Below, one piece after another: positions 21,242 through 31,029 of a stretch of 64,000 nt of DNA (position 1 is its first letter; every line of letters starts with the position of its first letter). The notes under the pieces are model-generated. The model did not search any database. It saw only the letters and a program-made list of their open reading frames with translations, and was not told where the DNA came from. The position numbers were made by a program, and so were the translations under genes. This DNA is from Rhodoligotrophos defluvii (lineage in GTDB: Bacteria; Pseudomonadota; Alphaproteobacteria; Rhizobiales; Im1): NCBI RefSeq assembly GCF_005281615.1, contig NZ_SZZM01000004.1, positions 1 through 64,000 of the forward strand, written 5' to 3'.

Positions 21242-23328
21242 ACCAATCAAAACGCGTTCTCCGCCGAGATTACGAGACAAGGAACGTCCTCGATCTGCGC
21301 CAGGTTGGTGTCTACAAATATATGGAACATCCGTCTGCGGATGTGTGGTGCTGCGCGTACCACTTCGACGACGAGCCCACGAAGCTGTGGCTGCCGGGGG
21401 ACCCGGTCCCGGAAGAGTTCATAGAGGCCGCCAACAACCCGGAGATCCTGGCTTCTGCGCACAACAACCAGTTTGAGCGGGCAGCCGAGAAATTCATCAT
21501 GGGCCCGCGCTACGGGTGGCCTCAAATCCCGTTGGAGCGACAACGGTGCTCGATGGCCCAGGCATTGGCTATGGGTCTTCCCGGCTCTCTAGAGGGGGCA
21601 GGCGCCGCTGTAGGGCTGGAAATCCAAAAGGATATGGCCGGGCGACGGTTGATGCTTCAGATGGCCAAGCCCCGGCGCATCCACCTGCCCGGTAGCGCGG
21701 GCTACGATGAAGCGTGCACGGGCTCACTCCTGGACGACAGGAAATTCACGTTGCTACCGGACGGGTCGGTCGTGGAGTGGTGGGCGGACCCAGACAAGAG
21801 GGAGCGCCTGCACGCTTACTGCATAACTGACGCTGACGTAGAGCGCGCGCTAGAGAAGCGCTTGTTGCCTCTCTCGCCCATCGAGCAGCGTATCTGGGTT
21901 ATGGACCAGCAAATGAACGAGCGGGGCGTGTTCATCGATCTGCGCTTGGTCCAACAGGCTTCGAAGGTGTTGCAGGAGTCGGAGGCAAAGCTCAACGAAG
22001 AGATGGCCGCCGTCACCGATGGAGAGGTATCCGCGATCACGAACACCGGACAGTTGTTGAAGTGGGCTCGCAAGATGGGCCTAGACGCCGACTCGGTGGC
22101 GAAAGGTAAGCTCGAGGAAATCCTCAAGACCCCCGATCTGGACCCTCAGGTCCGCCGCGCAATGGAGCTCCGCCAGAACGGTGCGCGCAGCAGTACGGCC
22201 AAGGTGCCGAAGATGCTGACGATGCGTCAGGAGGACGGTCGGATCCGAGGGACTGTCCAGTATTACGGGGCGGCGACCGGTCGCTGGGCTGCCCGCGGCG
22301 TTCAGTTACAGAACCTCCCGCGCCCGTCGGTTAAGGACGTCGGGCCGCTTATCGACATGCTGGCCGAGGGGAATACGGAACTCATAGATATGGTGTACGG
22401 GTCCCCGCACGCCGTGATCTCCGACTGCATTCGAGGGATGATTTGCGCACCACCCGGCCGGGTGATCATGGCCGTCGATCTATCGAATATCGAAGGGCGC
22501 GTCTTGGCGTGGTTGGCTGGAGAAACATGGAAGCTGGATGCGTTCCGCGCCTTCGATGAAGGGAGAGGTCCGGACATCTATCTCCTGACAGCAGCTGAGA
22601 TCCTCGGCGTGCGAGTGACGCGCCTGACAAAGGATAGTCCGGAACGTCAGTCGCACGGCAAGGTGCCCGAGCTCGCACTAGGGTTTCAGGGCGGCGTCGG
22701 CGCGTTTCAATCCATGGCGGTCAACTACCAGGTACAGTTGCCAGACGAGCAGGTTCGCCAAATCGTCGATAATTGGCGAGCGAAACACCCAAAAATAAAA
22801 CAGCTGTGGTACGACTTAGAACGTTGCGCGATCGAGGCTGTCGACAGCCCTGGGAAGTTGGTTCCTTGTGGCAGAATCGCCTTTCGCAAAGTGGGCTCGT
22901 TCCTGCTGATGCGCCTGCCGAGCGGACGACCGATTTTCTATCCATATCCACGGATTCAGAAGATCGAAACACCTTGGGGCGCGATGAAAGACGCGCTCAC
23001 GTATAAGACTCGGCCAGGACCAAATACCAAGATCATAAAGGATGAAAGCAACAACCGCGAATTCGTCCGAGCAGCGGCGTACGGGGGTTTGATCGCTGAG
23101 AACGCCACCCAAGGCGTCGCCCGGGACAAAATGGCCTACGGTATGCTCAGACAGCATGAGTATGGCTACCCGATGATCTTGACGGTCCATGACGAAAGCG
23201 CAGCGGAGGTAGAGCACAGCTTTGGCTCCTTCGAACACTTCAAGAGTCTCATGGTTCAGCGAGACAACTGGGATGAAGGACTGCCGGTGGCGGCCGAGGG
23301 CTTTAGCGCGGAGAGGTACAGGAAATGA
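21238..23328 (+). CDS. Family A DNA polymerase (phage)
   Basis: 696 residues, ATG 21238. Residues 9-15 (RRDYETR, metal-binding D and E) begin a 3'-5' exonuclease domain of the phage type. The polymerase motifs are motif A VDLSNIEGRVLAWLAG (about 411-426), motif B HGKVPELALGFQGGVGAF (about 472-489) and motif C LTVHDESAAE (about 645-654). No 5'-3' exonuclease domain is present, as in phage replicative enzymes. The AT content and less biased codon choice differ from the genes around it, hinting at a separate origin within the module. Confidence 0.9.
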   Translation: MNQSKRVLRRDYETRNVLDLRQVGVYKYMEHPSADVWCCAYHFDDEPTKLWLPGDPVPEEFIEAANNPEILASAHNNQFERAAEKFIMGPRYGWPQIPLERQRCSMAQALAMGLPGSLEGAGAAVGLEIQKDMAGRRLMLQMAKPRRIHLPGSAGYDEACTGSLLDDRKFTLLPDGSVVEWWADPDKRERLHAYCITDADVERALEKRLLPLSPIEQRIWVMDQQMNERGVFIDLRLVQQASKVLQESEAKLNEEMAAVTDGEVSAITNTGQLLKWARKMGLDADSVAKGKLEEILKTPDLDPQVRRAMELRQNGARSSTAKVPKMLTMRQEDGRIRGTVQYYGAATGRWAARGVQLQNLPRPSVKDVGPLIDMLAEGNTELIDMVYGSPHAVISDCIRGMICAPPGRVIMAVDLSNIEGRVLAWLAGETWKLDAFRAFDEGRGPDIYLLTAAEILGVRVTRLTKDSPERQSHGKVPELALGFQGGVGAFQSMAVNYQVQLPDEQVRQIVDNWRAKHPKIKQLWYDLERCAIEAVDSPGKLVPCGRIAFRKVGSFLLMRLPSGRPIFYPYPRIQKIETPWGAMKDALTYKTRPGPNTKIIKDESNNREFVRAAAYGGLIAENATQGVARDKMAYGMLRQHEYGYPMILTVHDESAAEVEHSFGSFEHFKSLMVQRDNWDEGLPVAAEGFSAERYRK

Positions 23329-23462
23329 ATTGGAAGACCTTTTTCTCGTCTAGCAACTTCCTAGCTCTGTGCTTCGCGGCGATGGCCAGCGCTCTTATCG
23401 CCGGCGGCTACGAACACGGATGGGGTTGGTTGCTGCTTATCGCCGCTCTCTGTGTTTTGTGA
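23325..23462 (+). CDS. Small membrane protein (45 aa)
   Basis: ATG 23325 overlaps the polymerase stop (ATGA). Two hydrophobic stretches (FLALCFAAMASALIAGG and WGWLLLIAALCVL) flank a short polar turn. It is the last recognisable gene of the element; holin-like or inner-membrane accessory roles are possible but unproven. Confidence 0.5.
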   Translation: MNWKTFFSSSNFLALCFAAMASALIAGGYEHGWGWLLLIAALCVL

Positions 23463-23703
23463 CTTTTGTTGTAAAACCACAGCGGGTAATTCCCGCGCCA
23501 ACTGGCGCGCCAGAATCGGCCTAAATGCCGTGTGATTTGCCAAGCACGAATGGGATTTTACAAATCAATTCAGCTACTTAGATCTTTGGCCTTGACGCGC
23601 GAGCCTGTCCTCTGACGACAATGCATGCGGCCATGCGCTCCTCGCATCACCCTCCGTCGAGCAGGGCTGCCCCATGGCCCCGGGACCGCAAGGAGACAGA
23701 AGG
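23463..23703. other. Element-chromosome boundary region
   Basis: 241 bp without a gene. It contains small inverted repeats (GCGGGTAATTCCCGC and TGGCGCGCCA) and a locally AT-rich stretch (23550-23585). Coding style changes from phage-like to chromosomal here. No tRNA or duplicated att sequence can be identified because the other end is outside the window. Confidence 0.4.
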
Positions 23704-24504
23704 ATGATGCTCCGGACGCTCTTTAGCCTGCTGGCCTTCGTGATGATGTTGCCATCCGCCACCAGGGCGGCCGACGCGGACGTGGATCTGGAGCTGGTTT
23801 TGGCGGTGGACGTCTCCTGGTCGATGGACCTGGACGAGCAGGCGCTGCAAAGAGAGGGCTATGTGGAAGCCCTGAAGCATCCGGAGGTCATCAGCGCCAT
23901 CGGCTCAGGCTTGACCGGCCGGATCGCGCTCACCTACGTGGAATGGGCCGGCCCCGGCTACGAGACGGTGCTGGTGCCTTGGACCGTCATCGACGGCGCA
24001 GCCGCCGCGCGGGCCTTTGCCGACGCGCTGGCATCGGCGCCCATTTCCCGTTACCGCGCCACCTCCATTTCCTCGGCGCTGCAGTTCGCCGCTCCGCTCT
24101 TCGAGAGCAACGGCTTCAACGGCCTGCGGCAGGTGATCGATATTTCCGGCGATGGTCCCAACAACATGGGCGCGCCGGTGCTGACCGCCCGTGACGCCGT
24201 TCTCGCCCGCGGCATCGTGATCAATGGCCTGCCGATCATGATCAAGTCCGCCGGGGGCTTCTACTCCATTGACAATCTCGATGCCTATTACGAACAGTGC
24301 GTGATCGGGGGGCCCGGATCGTTCATCGTCCCGGTCCAGGAGCTGAGCACCATCGCCGAAGCGATTCGGCGCAAGCTGGTGCTCGAGATCGTCGGGCGAG
24401 AGCCCGACACGGCCAGGGTGATCCATGCCAGCGAAACGACGTCGACATCCGAGCCGTTCGACTGCCTCATCGGCGAGAAGCTGTATCAGCGCTGGATGCA
24501 GTGA
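23704..24504 (+). CDS. DUF1194 secreted von Willebrand A-domain protein
   Basis: 266 residues. ATG 23704 (or 23707) follows AAGGAG by 9 nt. A signal peptide (LRTLFSLLAFVMMLPSATRA) precedes a vWA domain whose MIDAS begins DVSWSMD and continues with ISGDGPNNMG. DUF1194 proteins of alphaproteobacteria are predicted periplasmic metal-dependent adhesion or interaction proteins; no function is known. It is the first chromosomal gene next to the prophage. Confidence 0.85.
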   Translation: MMLRTLFSLLAFVMMLPSATRAADADVDLELVLAVDVSWSMDLDEQALQREGYVEALKHPEVISAIGSGLTGRIALTYVEWAGPGYETVLVPWTVIDGAAAARAFADALASAPISRYRATSISSALQFAAPLFESNGFNGLRQVIDISGDGPNNMGAPVLTARDAVLARGIVINGLPIMIKSAGGFYSIDNLDAYYEQCVIGGPGSFIVPVQELSTIAEAIRRKLVLEIVGREPDTARVIHASETTSTSEPFDCLIGEKLYQRWMQ

Positions 24505-24539
24505 CCCCACGCGATTGCCGCGTGCCGGAGCCGCTGGTC

Positions 24540-25166
24540 ATGCATGAAGCGCACATTCCGCAGCATCTCGCAGCCTATCTCCATGACTATGGCGAGTGGG
24601 CCGTCTTCGCGATCATATTGCTGGAAAGCTTGGGCGCGCCGCTCCCGGGCGAGAGCTTGCTGATCGCGGCGTTCAGCCTCGCCGCGCGCGGCCTGCTCGA
24701 TCCGCCTCTGCTGTTTCTCGGCACCTTCGCCGCCGCGGTGCTCGGCGACAATATCGGCTATCTCATCGGCCGCCTGCTCGGCCGCCAGGCCGTCATTCGT
24801 TTTGGCACCCGGGTCGGCGTTACGGCTGAGCGCTATGAATGGGCCGAAGCCCAGTTCAGCCGCTACGGCCCGGCCATCGTTGCGGGCGCGCGCTTCGTCG
24901 TCATCCTGCGCCAGCTCAACGGCATCGTCGCCGGCAGCCTCGGCATGCATTGGCTGCGCTTTCTCATCTTCAACGCGATCGGCGCCGCCCTGTGGGTCGG
25001 CTTCTGGGGCGCGCTCGCCATGTTCGTCGGCACGCATGTCCACGCCTTCGCCGAACTTGCCCAGCACCTGGGCGTGGCCGGCGTGCTCATCGCCCTTGTC
25101 GCTGCCATCGCCGCGCTGGCCTGGTGGCGCTGGCGGCAGCCGCGCAAGACGGGAGGAACGCAGTAG
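24540..25166 (+). CDS. DedA/SNARE-associated family membrane protein
   Basis: 208 residues from ATG 24540. The DedA signature is present: LESLGAPLPGESLLIAA near residue 28, GDNIGYLIGRLLGR and a long central ARFVVILRQLNGIVAGSLGM with the conserved R-x-x-R...G spacing, and several membrane helices. Family members flip undecaprenyl phosphate or other lipids and affect membrane homeostasis. The gene begins 36 bp after the vWA gene and may share its transcript. Confidence 0.85.
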   Translation: MHEAHIPQHLAAYLHDYGEWAVFAIILLESLGAPLPGESLLIAAFSLAARGLLDPPLLFLGTFAAAVLGDNIGYLIGRLLGRQAVIRFGTRVGVTAERYEWAEAQFSRYGPAIVAGARFVVILRQLNGIVAGSLGMHWLRFLIFNAIGAALWVGFWGALAMFVGTHVHAFAELAQHLGVAGVLIALVAAIAALAWWRWRQPRKTGGTQ

Positions 25167-25266
25167 CAGAACAGGACGTAGGCGACTGCCGCTGGACGGC
25201 GGCATCGGCCGTGCTAATCTGAAGGAAATGTCGCCGGCGGCGGCTCCGGCCGCGAGGAGAACCCCC

Positions 25267-26034
25267 ATGTCGACTGTGGCAAGCTTCAAGGCAAATCGGA
25301 AGACGGATTCGGAGGAATGGCAGCTGCGGGTTGATCTCGCCGCCGCCTTCCGCTTGGCAGCCGAGCTCAACTGGCACGAGGCGGTGGCCAACCATTTCAG
25401 CCTCGCCGTCTCGGCAGATGGCAAGAAGTTCCTCATGAACCCGCGCTGGCGGCACTTTTCCCGCATCAAGGCCAGCGATCTTCTGCTGCTGGACAGCGAC
25501 GATCCCTCCACCATGGACCGGCCCGATGCGCCCGATCCGTCCGCCTGGTGCATCCACGGCAATATGCACAAGTCGCTGGCGCATGCCCGTTGCATCTTGC
25601 ATGTGCACCCGCCCTATGCCACGGCGATCGCCTCTCTCGCCGATCCGGACATCAAGCCCATCGACCAGAACACGGCGCGCTATTTCAGGCGTGTCGCCAT
25701 CGACCTGGGTTTCGGCGGCATCGCTGACGAGCAGGAGGAGGGCGAGCGGCTGGTGCGCGCGCTCGGCAATGCCAACCGCCTGATGATGGGCAATCACGGC
25801 GTGCTGGTGGTGGCCGAAACGGTCGCGGAGGCGTTCGACGACCTCTATTATCTCGAGCGGGCCTGCCAGACGCTGGTGCTGGCCTATTCGACCGGGCGCC
25901 CGCTCAGCGTTCTTTCCGACGAGGTCGCCGAGAAGACGGCCAAGGGCTGGGAGGCTTACAAGCCCAGCGCCTTTGCGCATTTCGCGCAGATGAAGGAGAT
26001 CCTGGACGCCAAGGATCCCTCCTACGCCGACTGA
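25267..26034 (+). CDS. Class II aldolase/adducin-family protein
   Basis: 255 residues, ATG 25267 after AGGAGA. Conserved features are ELNWHEAVANHFSLAV at residues 33-48, the zinc-binding ILHVHPPYATA, and GNHGVLVVAE with the third histidine. Relatives include fuculose aldolase and many uncharacterised enzymes acting on phosphorylated or hydroxy acids. Substrate cannot be inferred; no sugar operon surrounds it. Confidence 0.85.
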   Translation: MSTVASFKANRKTDSEEWQLRVDLAAAFRLAAELNWHEAVANHFSLAVSADGKKFLMNPRWRHFSRIKASDLLLLDSDDPSTMDRPDAPDPSAWCIHGNMHKSLAHARCILHVHPPYATAIASLADPDIKPIDQNTARYFRRVAIDLGFGGIADEQEEGERLVRALGNANRLMMGNHGVLVVAETVAEAFDDLYYLERACQTLVLAYSTGRPLSVLSDEVAEKTAKGWEAYKPSAFAHFAQMKEILDAKDPSYAD

Positions 26035-26206
26035 CGGGACCAATTGCAACCGGCCCGCGTCACCGTCGTTAACAGCAGCGGAGGGCCCTGGTATTGCCGC
26101 TGGACCAACGCCAAATTGTAGGTGAGGTGGGAATGCGCAACCCGCAGCGCCACCTCGGACGGCGCGCGCCGCATTTGGGCGCGCGAATGCTGGAGTGCTG
26201 ACGAAC

Positions 26207-26782
26207 ATGGAAACGCCGATCCAGATCGCCTTCAAGAATCTCGACACCTCGGAATTTCTGGAAAGACATATCCGCGAACGTGCGAGCAAGCTCGAGCGGT
26301 TTCACCACAACATCACCGCCTGCCGTGTCGTGGTGGATGCGCCGCACCGCAGCTCCGGTTCCGGCAAGCCCCCATTGGGCATCACCGTGGAAGTGGAGGT
26401 GCCGGGCCGCACGCTGGTGGCCAAGAACGGCAAGGACACCTACGACGGAAAGGACGGCGGCACTGCCCTGGTGAACCGGGTATTCGAGGCCATGGAGCGG
26501 CAGCTCGGCGAGCATGCCGACATTCGCAGCCAGCAGGTGAAGACGCACGAGGCCGCCGCGGACACGGGCACGGTCGTTCGGTTGTTTCCTGAGCAGAACT
26601 ACGGGTTTATCGAGGTGGTTGGCAGCCCCGACCTTTATTTCACCCGCAATGCGGTGGTCGGCGGCAGTTTCGACGACCTGAAAGTGGGCACCATGGTCCA
26701 GGTGACCCGCGCCACCACCGAAGGCCCTTGGGGCCCCCAGGCGAGCTCCGTCCGCCGCCTGTCCGGCGAAACTTCCGCCTGA
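26207..26782 (+). CDS. Hibernation-promoting factor fused to a cold-shock domain
   Basis: 191 residues; ATG 26207 (GTG 26195 also in frame). Residues 1-105 match HPF/RaiA (IQIAFKNLDTSEFLERHIRE, VVVDAPHRS, ending with the EAMERQL helix), which occupies the ribosomal decoding centre in inactive ribosomes. Residues 120-187 resemble a cold-shock domain (GTVVRLFPEQNYGFIE, DLYFTRNAVV), replacing the C-terminal dimerisation domain of long HPFs. This would tether an RNA-binding module to the ribosome instead of promoting dimer formation. Confidence 0.8.
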   Translation: METPIQIAFKNLDTSEFLERHIRERASKLERFHHNITACRVVVDAPHRSSGSGKPPLGITVEVEVPGRTLVAKNGKDTYDGKDGGTALVNRVFEAMERQLGEHADIRSQQVKTHEAAADTGTVVRLFPEQNYGFIEVVGSPDLYFTRNAVVGGSFDDLKVGTMVQVTRATTEGPWGPQASSVRRLSGETSA

Positions 26783-26796
26783 GCACACGCTTTGAG

Positions 26797-27180
26797 ACCG
26801 GCATGCCGGCCTTGAGCCGGCATCCAGGGCCACACGGCACGAGCTCCTCTGCGGCCCCTGGATTGCCGCGTCAAGCGCGGCAATGACGATTTGCTTTTCC
26901 AGTCAATACCTTACGTCATGCCCCGGCTCGACCGGGGCATCCAGGGCCACACGGCACCAACGCCCCCTTCGGCCCCTAGATTGCCGCGTCAAGCGCGGCA
27001 ATGACGATTTGCTTTGCTAGTCATTAGCTTACGTCATGCCCCGGCTCGACCGGGGCATCCAGGGCCACACGGCACCAACGCTCCCTTCGGCCCTAGATTG
27101 CCGCGTCAAGCCCTTGAATTCCCCGCAAAGCCGTCATGCCCCGGCTCGACCGGGGCATCCAGGGCCGCAGGGCTCAACGC
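26797..27180. repeat. Cluster of REP/BIME-like palindromic repeats
   Basis: Four copies of a unit with two palindromes: a head with ATGCCCCGGCTCGACCGGGG (first copy variant GCCGGCCTTGAGCCGGC) and a tail ATTGCCGCGTCAAGCGCGGC, linked by CATCCAGGGCC. The last copy is truncated. The region 26783-27203 holds nothing else. Related units occur at 41159-41455 and 59279-59325. Confidence 0.85.
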
Positions 27181-27203
27181 TGCCTTTCTGGCCTGCGGCT
27201 CGC

Positions 27204-29300
27204 TCACCCCTTGTAACTCATCGCCAGCAGCGTGAGATCGTCGGACTGCTGGTGGCCGCTTTCGAACGTTCTCACCGCTTGGGCGACCGCCCGGGCCAGG
27301 TTCTGCGGATCGCGCCGCGGCGCCGCTTCGAGCGTTGCCTTCAGCCGCGCGTCCCCGAACGGCTGGTCCTCGTTGTTGAAGGCCTCCGTCACGCCGTCCG
27401 TGTAGAGCACCAGCGTGTCGCCCGGCGCAAGCCGGATCCGGCGGCTGCTGAAATCGACCCCGCTCATGACCGCCACCGCCAGATCGTCGCTGGTCGCCAG
27501 CATGGTGACCTCGCCCGACCGGCCGACAAGATAGGGCGGATTGTGCCCCGCATTCACATATTCGACCTCGCCCGTGGCCGGATCGAGCACGCAGAAGAAT
27601 AACGTCACGAACATCATTTGGTCGTTGCCGGCTGCGAGCAGCTCGTTCAGCTGGCGCACGCAGCTGGCCGGGTCGCTCTCGAACAGGGCGATCGCCTTGA
27701 GCAGCGTGCGGGCGATCGCCATGAAGAAGGCGGCCGGAACCCCCTTGCCGGACACATCCGCGATCAGAAAGGCGAAGCGGCCGTCCCGCTGCTCGAAGAA
27801 GTCATAGAAGTCGCCCCCCACTTCGCGCGCGGATTCCATGAGGCCGAAGGCTGAAAATCTCGGCCTGTCCGGAAAGTCCACCGGCAGCACCGATCGTTGC
27901 AGGTCCCGGGCGATCGCGAGCTCCTGCTGAAGGCTGGCAAGCTGCGTTTCGCGCACCAGGGCTTCGCGCAGGCGGGTGACCAGCTCCGACAGCCGCCGAT
28001 GCTGGTCTACGACCCGGCCGGACATTTGCTGAAGAACCGCTGCCAGCGGCCCGAGCTGGTCGTCCTCGCGGATGAGGCGCGCCAGCGATTGCGGTGCCGG
28101 CTCCGCGCCTTCGGCCTCGGGCGCTGCCCCGCTGGTCGCCGCCACGATGCGGCGCAGATCGGTCAGCACCTCTTCCCGCGCCCCGGGCTCGAGAGTGCTG
28201 GCGAGGTTCTCCATCTGGCGCCGCACGAAACGCTCCTGCCGGCGCCGCTGCAATTCGCGCTGGCGTCGGCTGTCGTTGAATGCGACGAGATTTGCTCTCA
28301 AGCCCTGCACCGCCGTGGCGATCTCGCCGATCTCGTCATTGCTTTCCTTGGGCAGGTCCACGCTGGTGTCGCCCCGCGACAACGCGCCCAGCACGCCGAC
28401 CGCCCGGTCCAGCGGGCGGAAGCTTTCCCGCAGATAGAGGTAAAGGCCGCCCAGCAGCAGCGCCAGCAAGCCGAGCACTCCCGCGCCGGTGATCATGGTC
28501 AGCCGGTGGAGGGCCGACAGGCTCTCCGTCGCATCTTTCACGGTGACCAGCAGCCCTGCCGAGCCCGAGGACAGATCCTGCAGCGGTATGGCCGTCACCG
28601 AGTAGAGCCGGCCATCGAGCGCTGCCTGCCGCACCGTTGCGACCCGCTGCGGCAGGTCCAGCGACAGGGCGCGCCAAAGCTCAGGCTTTGTGCCCTCCAC
28701 CAGCCGCCCGCGGGTGCTGAGCAGGAATGCGTCCGCTTCCATGGACCTGGCGAACCGCCTCAGCGCCGGTTGGGCAGAGGCGGCCAGCGCCAGCACGAAA
28801 TCACCCCCTGGCGTGGGATATTGGCGGGCCATGATCACCAGGAACCGGTCCGCGGTAATCTGCCGGATGCCGCGCGGCGCCGCCCCGGCGTGGACATTGC
28901 GGATGGTGCTGAAATCGAGCAGCCGTGGCGGCTCGGCCGCTGTCGAGCTGGCAAACAGCACCTGCCCGCTGTCATCCAGGATCTGCAGGTCCGTCAGCGT
29001 GCCGCTGGCGAAGCGCGGAATGGTCCAGCTGGTGGCCAGGCTGCGCATCTGCGGCAGGCTGCGCGCCGCGACGGCTTCCCGCAAGCCGTCGTCCGCCAGG
29101 ATCTCATCTGACAGGGTGACCAGTCTCTGGGTGTCGTCTTCCAGAATCTCGCGCCATAGCGCCGTCTGACCGAGCGTGCCGATATCCGTATAGGGAACGG
29201 CCGCCAGCCGCTCGCGCTGCATGCCTGCCGCCACCAGCCCGGCAAAGGCGAGCGCAAAGGCGAGGCTCACCAGCAGGATGATTCGGGTTCGCAGCGGCAC
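27204..29300 (-). CDS. Membrane sensor-linked SpoIIE-type protein phosphatase
   Basis: 698 residues, GTG 29300, 4 nt after the preceding stop. Residues 1-28 are a membrane helix, about 30-265 an extracytoplasmic sensor, about 270-290 a second helix and 295-345 a HAMP domain (LDRAVGVLGALSRGDTSVDL, NDEIGEIATAVQGLRA). After a coiled coil comes the PP2C_SIG domain: ELAIARDLQRSVLPVDFP, GGDFYDFFEQ, DVSGKGVPAAFFMA, and LYTDGVTEAFNNEDQPFGD. Such RsbU-like enzymes dephosphorylate STAS antagonists, here plausibly the STAS protein at 37402. Last gene of the left arm. Confidence 0.9.
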   Translation of the reverse strand: MPLRTRIILLVSLAFALAFAGLVAAGMQRERLAAVPYTDIGTLGQTALWREILEDDTQRLVTLSDEILADDGLREAVAARSLPQMRSLATSWTIPRFASGTLTDLQILDDSGQVLFASSTAAEPPRLLDFSTIRNVHAGAAPRGIRQITADRFLVIMARQYPTPGGDFVLALAASAQPALRRFARSMEADAFLLSTRGRLVEGTKPELWRALSLDLPQRVATVRQAALDGRLYSVTAIPLQDLSSGSAGLLVTVKDATESLSALHRLTMITGAGVLGLLALLLGGLYLYLRESFRPLDRAVGVLGALSRGDTSVDLPKESNDEIGEIATAVQGLRANLVAFNDSRRQRELQRRRQERFVRRQMENLASTLEPGAREEVLTDLRRIVAATSGAAPEAEGAEPAPQSLARLIREDDQLGPLAAVLQQMSGRVVDQHRRLSELVTRLREALVRETQLASLQQELAIARDLQRSVLPVDFPDRPRFSAFGLMESAREVGGDFYDFFEQRDGRFAFLIADVSGKGVPAAFFMAIARTLLKAIALFESDPASCVRQLNELLAAGNDQMMFVTLFFCVLDPATGEVEYVNAGHNPPYLVGRSGEVTMLATSDDLAVAVMSGVDFSSRRIRLAPGDTLVLYTDGVTEAFNNEDQPFGDARLKATLEAAPRRDPQNLARAVAQAVRTFESGHQQSDDLTLLAMSYKG

Positions 29301-29304
29301 GCGC

Positions 29305-31029
29305 CTACCCCGCCTGGTCTGCTTGAGGCGCGTGGGGCCTGCCGCTGCGTAGCGTCAGCACGAGCCCGACCAGCAGCAAGCCGGCGGCGACCGCCAGCAC
29401 GATGCCCAGGGGGCGCATTCCGTGAAGCCCGGCGGTGCTGAGCAGGCTCGAGCCAGCAACGAGGCCGAGCGGCAGGGCCCAGGCCGCAGCCGGCGAAACG
29501 GCCGGGAGCGCCAAATAGGCCAGCACGGTCGAGGCGAGGCCCACGCCGGCGATGAGCCCGCCGCCCACCAGGTAGCTGTCATAGCCGGGCTCGACCGGGA
29601 TCCAGACGAGAGACGCCGCCCCAAGCACCATGCCCAAGGCCACCAGGATGGTCGCCACCGACCCGCGGTCGCCGCGCGGCGACGCTGCGGCCGCCACCCC
29701 CGCCTTCACCAGTCGCGGGATGAGCAGCAGGCTTATCCCCAGGCCTGCGCCGATGAGCAGGAAGGCCATGCGCCGCCCGACCGCCTCGGCCAGTAGTCCG
29801 CCGAGCAGCGGCCCGAGGCAGGTGCCGGCCAGCAGAATGAGCAGCCAGCTTGAGCCGGGACGCTCGCGCCGATTTCGTCCCGCGAAAATCGAGCCGAGCA
29901 GCAGCCCTAGGCCCAGCCCCGCGCCCAGGCGCAGCCCGGCAAATGCCGGATAGGAACGGCTGAAGGCGATCGTCCCCGTGGCTAGCGCCGCAATGAGCAG
30001 CCCCAGGAGGCCTGCAGGCATGCGCAGCGCACCTGGCAGACGCGCGGCGGCAACGGCGGCGGCCATCACGCCGAGTACCTCCACGATGATCGGAACGGTG
30101 GGCCACCACGCCCGCGAGACAAGCGACCACTCCCGGTCGATCGCGTAATTCGCCAGCAATGGCGCAGCGGCGCAATAAACACCGACCACGGCCGCGGCCG
30201 GCCAAAGCCGCGCGCTGCTCGCGCGGCCGCCTGCCGCTGGTTCATCCTTTGAGCTGACGAGGCGCTGATGGCCGGCACCGGCGAGCAGCCGATCGACCTT
30301 GTCGCCCAAGCTGCCGTCGAAATCGATGCCCCGCACGGTCGCGGCGGCATCATCCAGGCGCCGGCTGGCGGCGCGGATCGGCTCCAGTGCCCGGTCGAGC
30401 GCCCGGAACGCCTCCACCGCCACCCCTCGGCCCGCTGTGTCGAGCCCGCCGGTCGGGAAGCGGCCGTTCTGGATGGCGAGCAGCGACTGGCCAAATCGCT
30501 GCTCGGCCGCGCGCAGATAGTAGGCGCTGAAGAGATAGAGGGCGAGGCCCGCCAGGAGGCCGCAAAGCAGGGCTGCCGCCGCCAGCGCCGCCTCCAGCCG
30601 GGAAACGAGCCAGCCGTTCAGCGGCGGCGCCGGTTCCAGCGCCACCGAACCGACCGGCTGCGCCCCCACTTGAAGGGGAAACGTCAATCCCTCCACATGG
30701 TTGGCGGTCGAATACAGCACCTTGCCCGTCGCATCGCGAATGGCGATGGCCTCGACTTGCGGCGAGCCCTCGACGATCCGCCGCAGATAGGGCTGGACCC
30801 TGTTCAGCCGATTGAGCGGTATGCCATAGCCCAAGGCCCTGTTCAGCTCGCCCGCCACGGCGCGGCCCACCGCCTCCGCCCCGGCCTGCGTGGTCTGCGC
30901 AACCATGGCCGCGCTTTCTGTCTCGGCGCCACGCAGCAGGAACAGGCCGCCGAGCCCGACGCTCATCGCGACCAGAGCGCCAAGCACCCCGGCCAGCACC
31001 ACCGGCGATGCACGCTCAAGCAGCCGCAT
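29305..31029 (-). CDS. Sensor fused to a degenerate MFS-like membrane domain
   Basis: 574 residues, ATG 31029, overlapping the upstream gene by 14 nt. Residues 10-32 are a membrane helix, 33-140 an extracytoplasmic domain with GYGIPLNRL (68-76) and VEAIAIRDATGKVLY (92-106), followed by another helix. From about residue 280 onward many membrane helices follow; the region GPLLGGLLAEAVGRRMAF aligns with the GPPIGGIIADRIGIKAAF of the 32569 protein, which is a clear MFS, but the first MFS half has lost the usual motif A. Probably a signalling derivative of a transporter. No soluble output domain. Confidence 0.7.
   Translation of the reverse strand: MRLLERASPVVLAGVLGALVAMSVGLGGLFLLRGAETESAAMVAQTTQAGAEAVGRAVAGELNRALGYGIPLNRLNRVQPYLRRIVEGSPQVEAIAIRDATGKVLYSTANHVEGLTFPLQVGAQPVGSVALEPAPPLNGWLVSRLEAALAAAALLCGLLAGLALYLFSAYYLRAAEQRFGQSLLAIQNGRFPTGGLDTAGRGVAVEAFRALDRALEPIRAASRRLDDAAATVRGIDFDGSLGDKVDRLLAGAGHQRLVSSKDEPAAGGRASSARLWPAAAVVGVYCAAAPLLANYAIDREWSLVSRAWWPTVPIIVEVLGVMAAAVAAARLPGALRMPAGLLGLLIAALATGTIAFSRSYPAFAGLRLGAGLGLGLLLGSIFAGRNRRERPGSSWLLILLAGTCLGPLLGGLLAEAVGRRMAFLLIGAGLGISLLLIPRLVKAGVAAAASPRGDRGSVATILVALGMVLGAASLVWIPVEPGYDSYLVGGGLIAGVGLASTVLAYLALPAVSPAAAWALPLGLVAGSSLLSTAGLHGMRPLGIVLAVAAGLLLVGLVLTLRSGRPHAPQADQAG

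Noticed and set aside
23463-23560. tRNA or attachment site at the right end of the element
   Set aside because: The small inverted repeats do not fold into a tRNA and no duplicated core can be identified without the left end.
26797-27180. Possible CRISPR array or IS ends
   Set aside because: Palindromic REP-type units with near-identical intervals, no unique spacers and no transposase.
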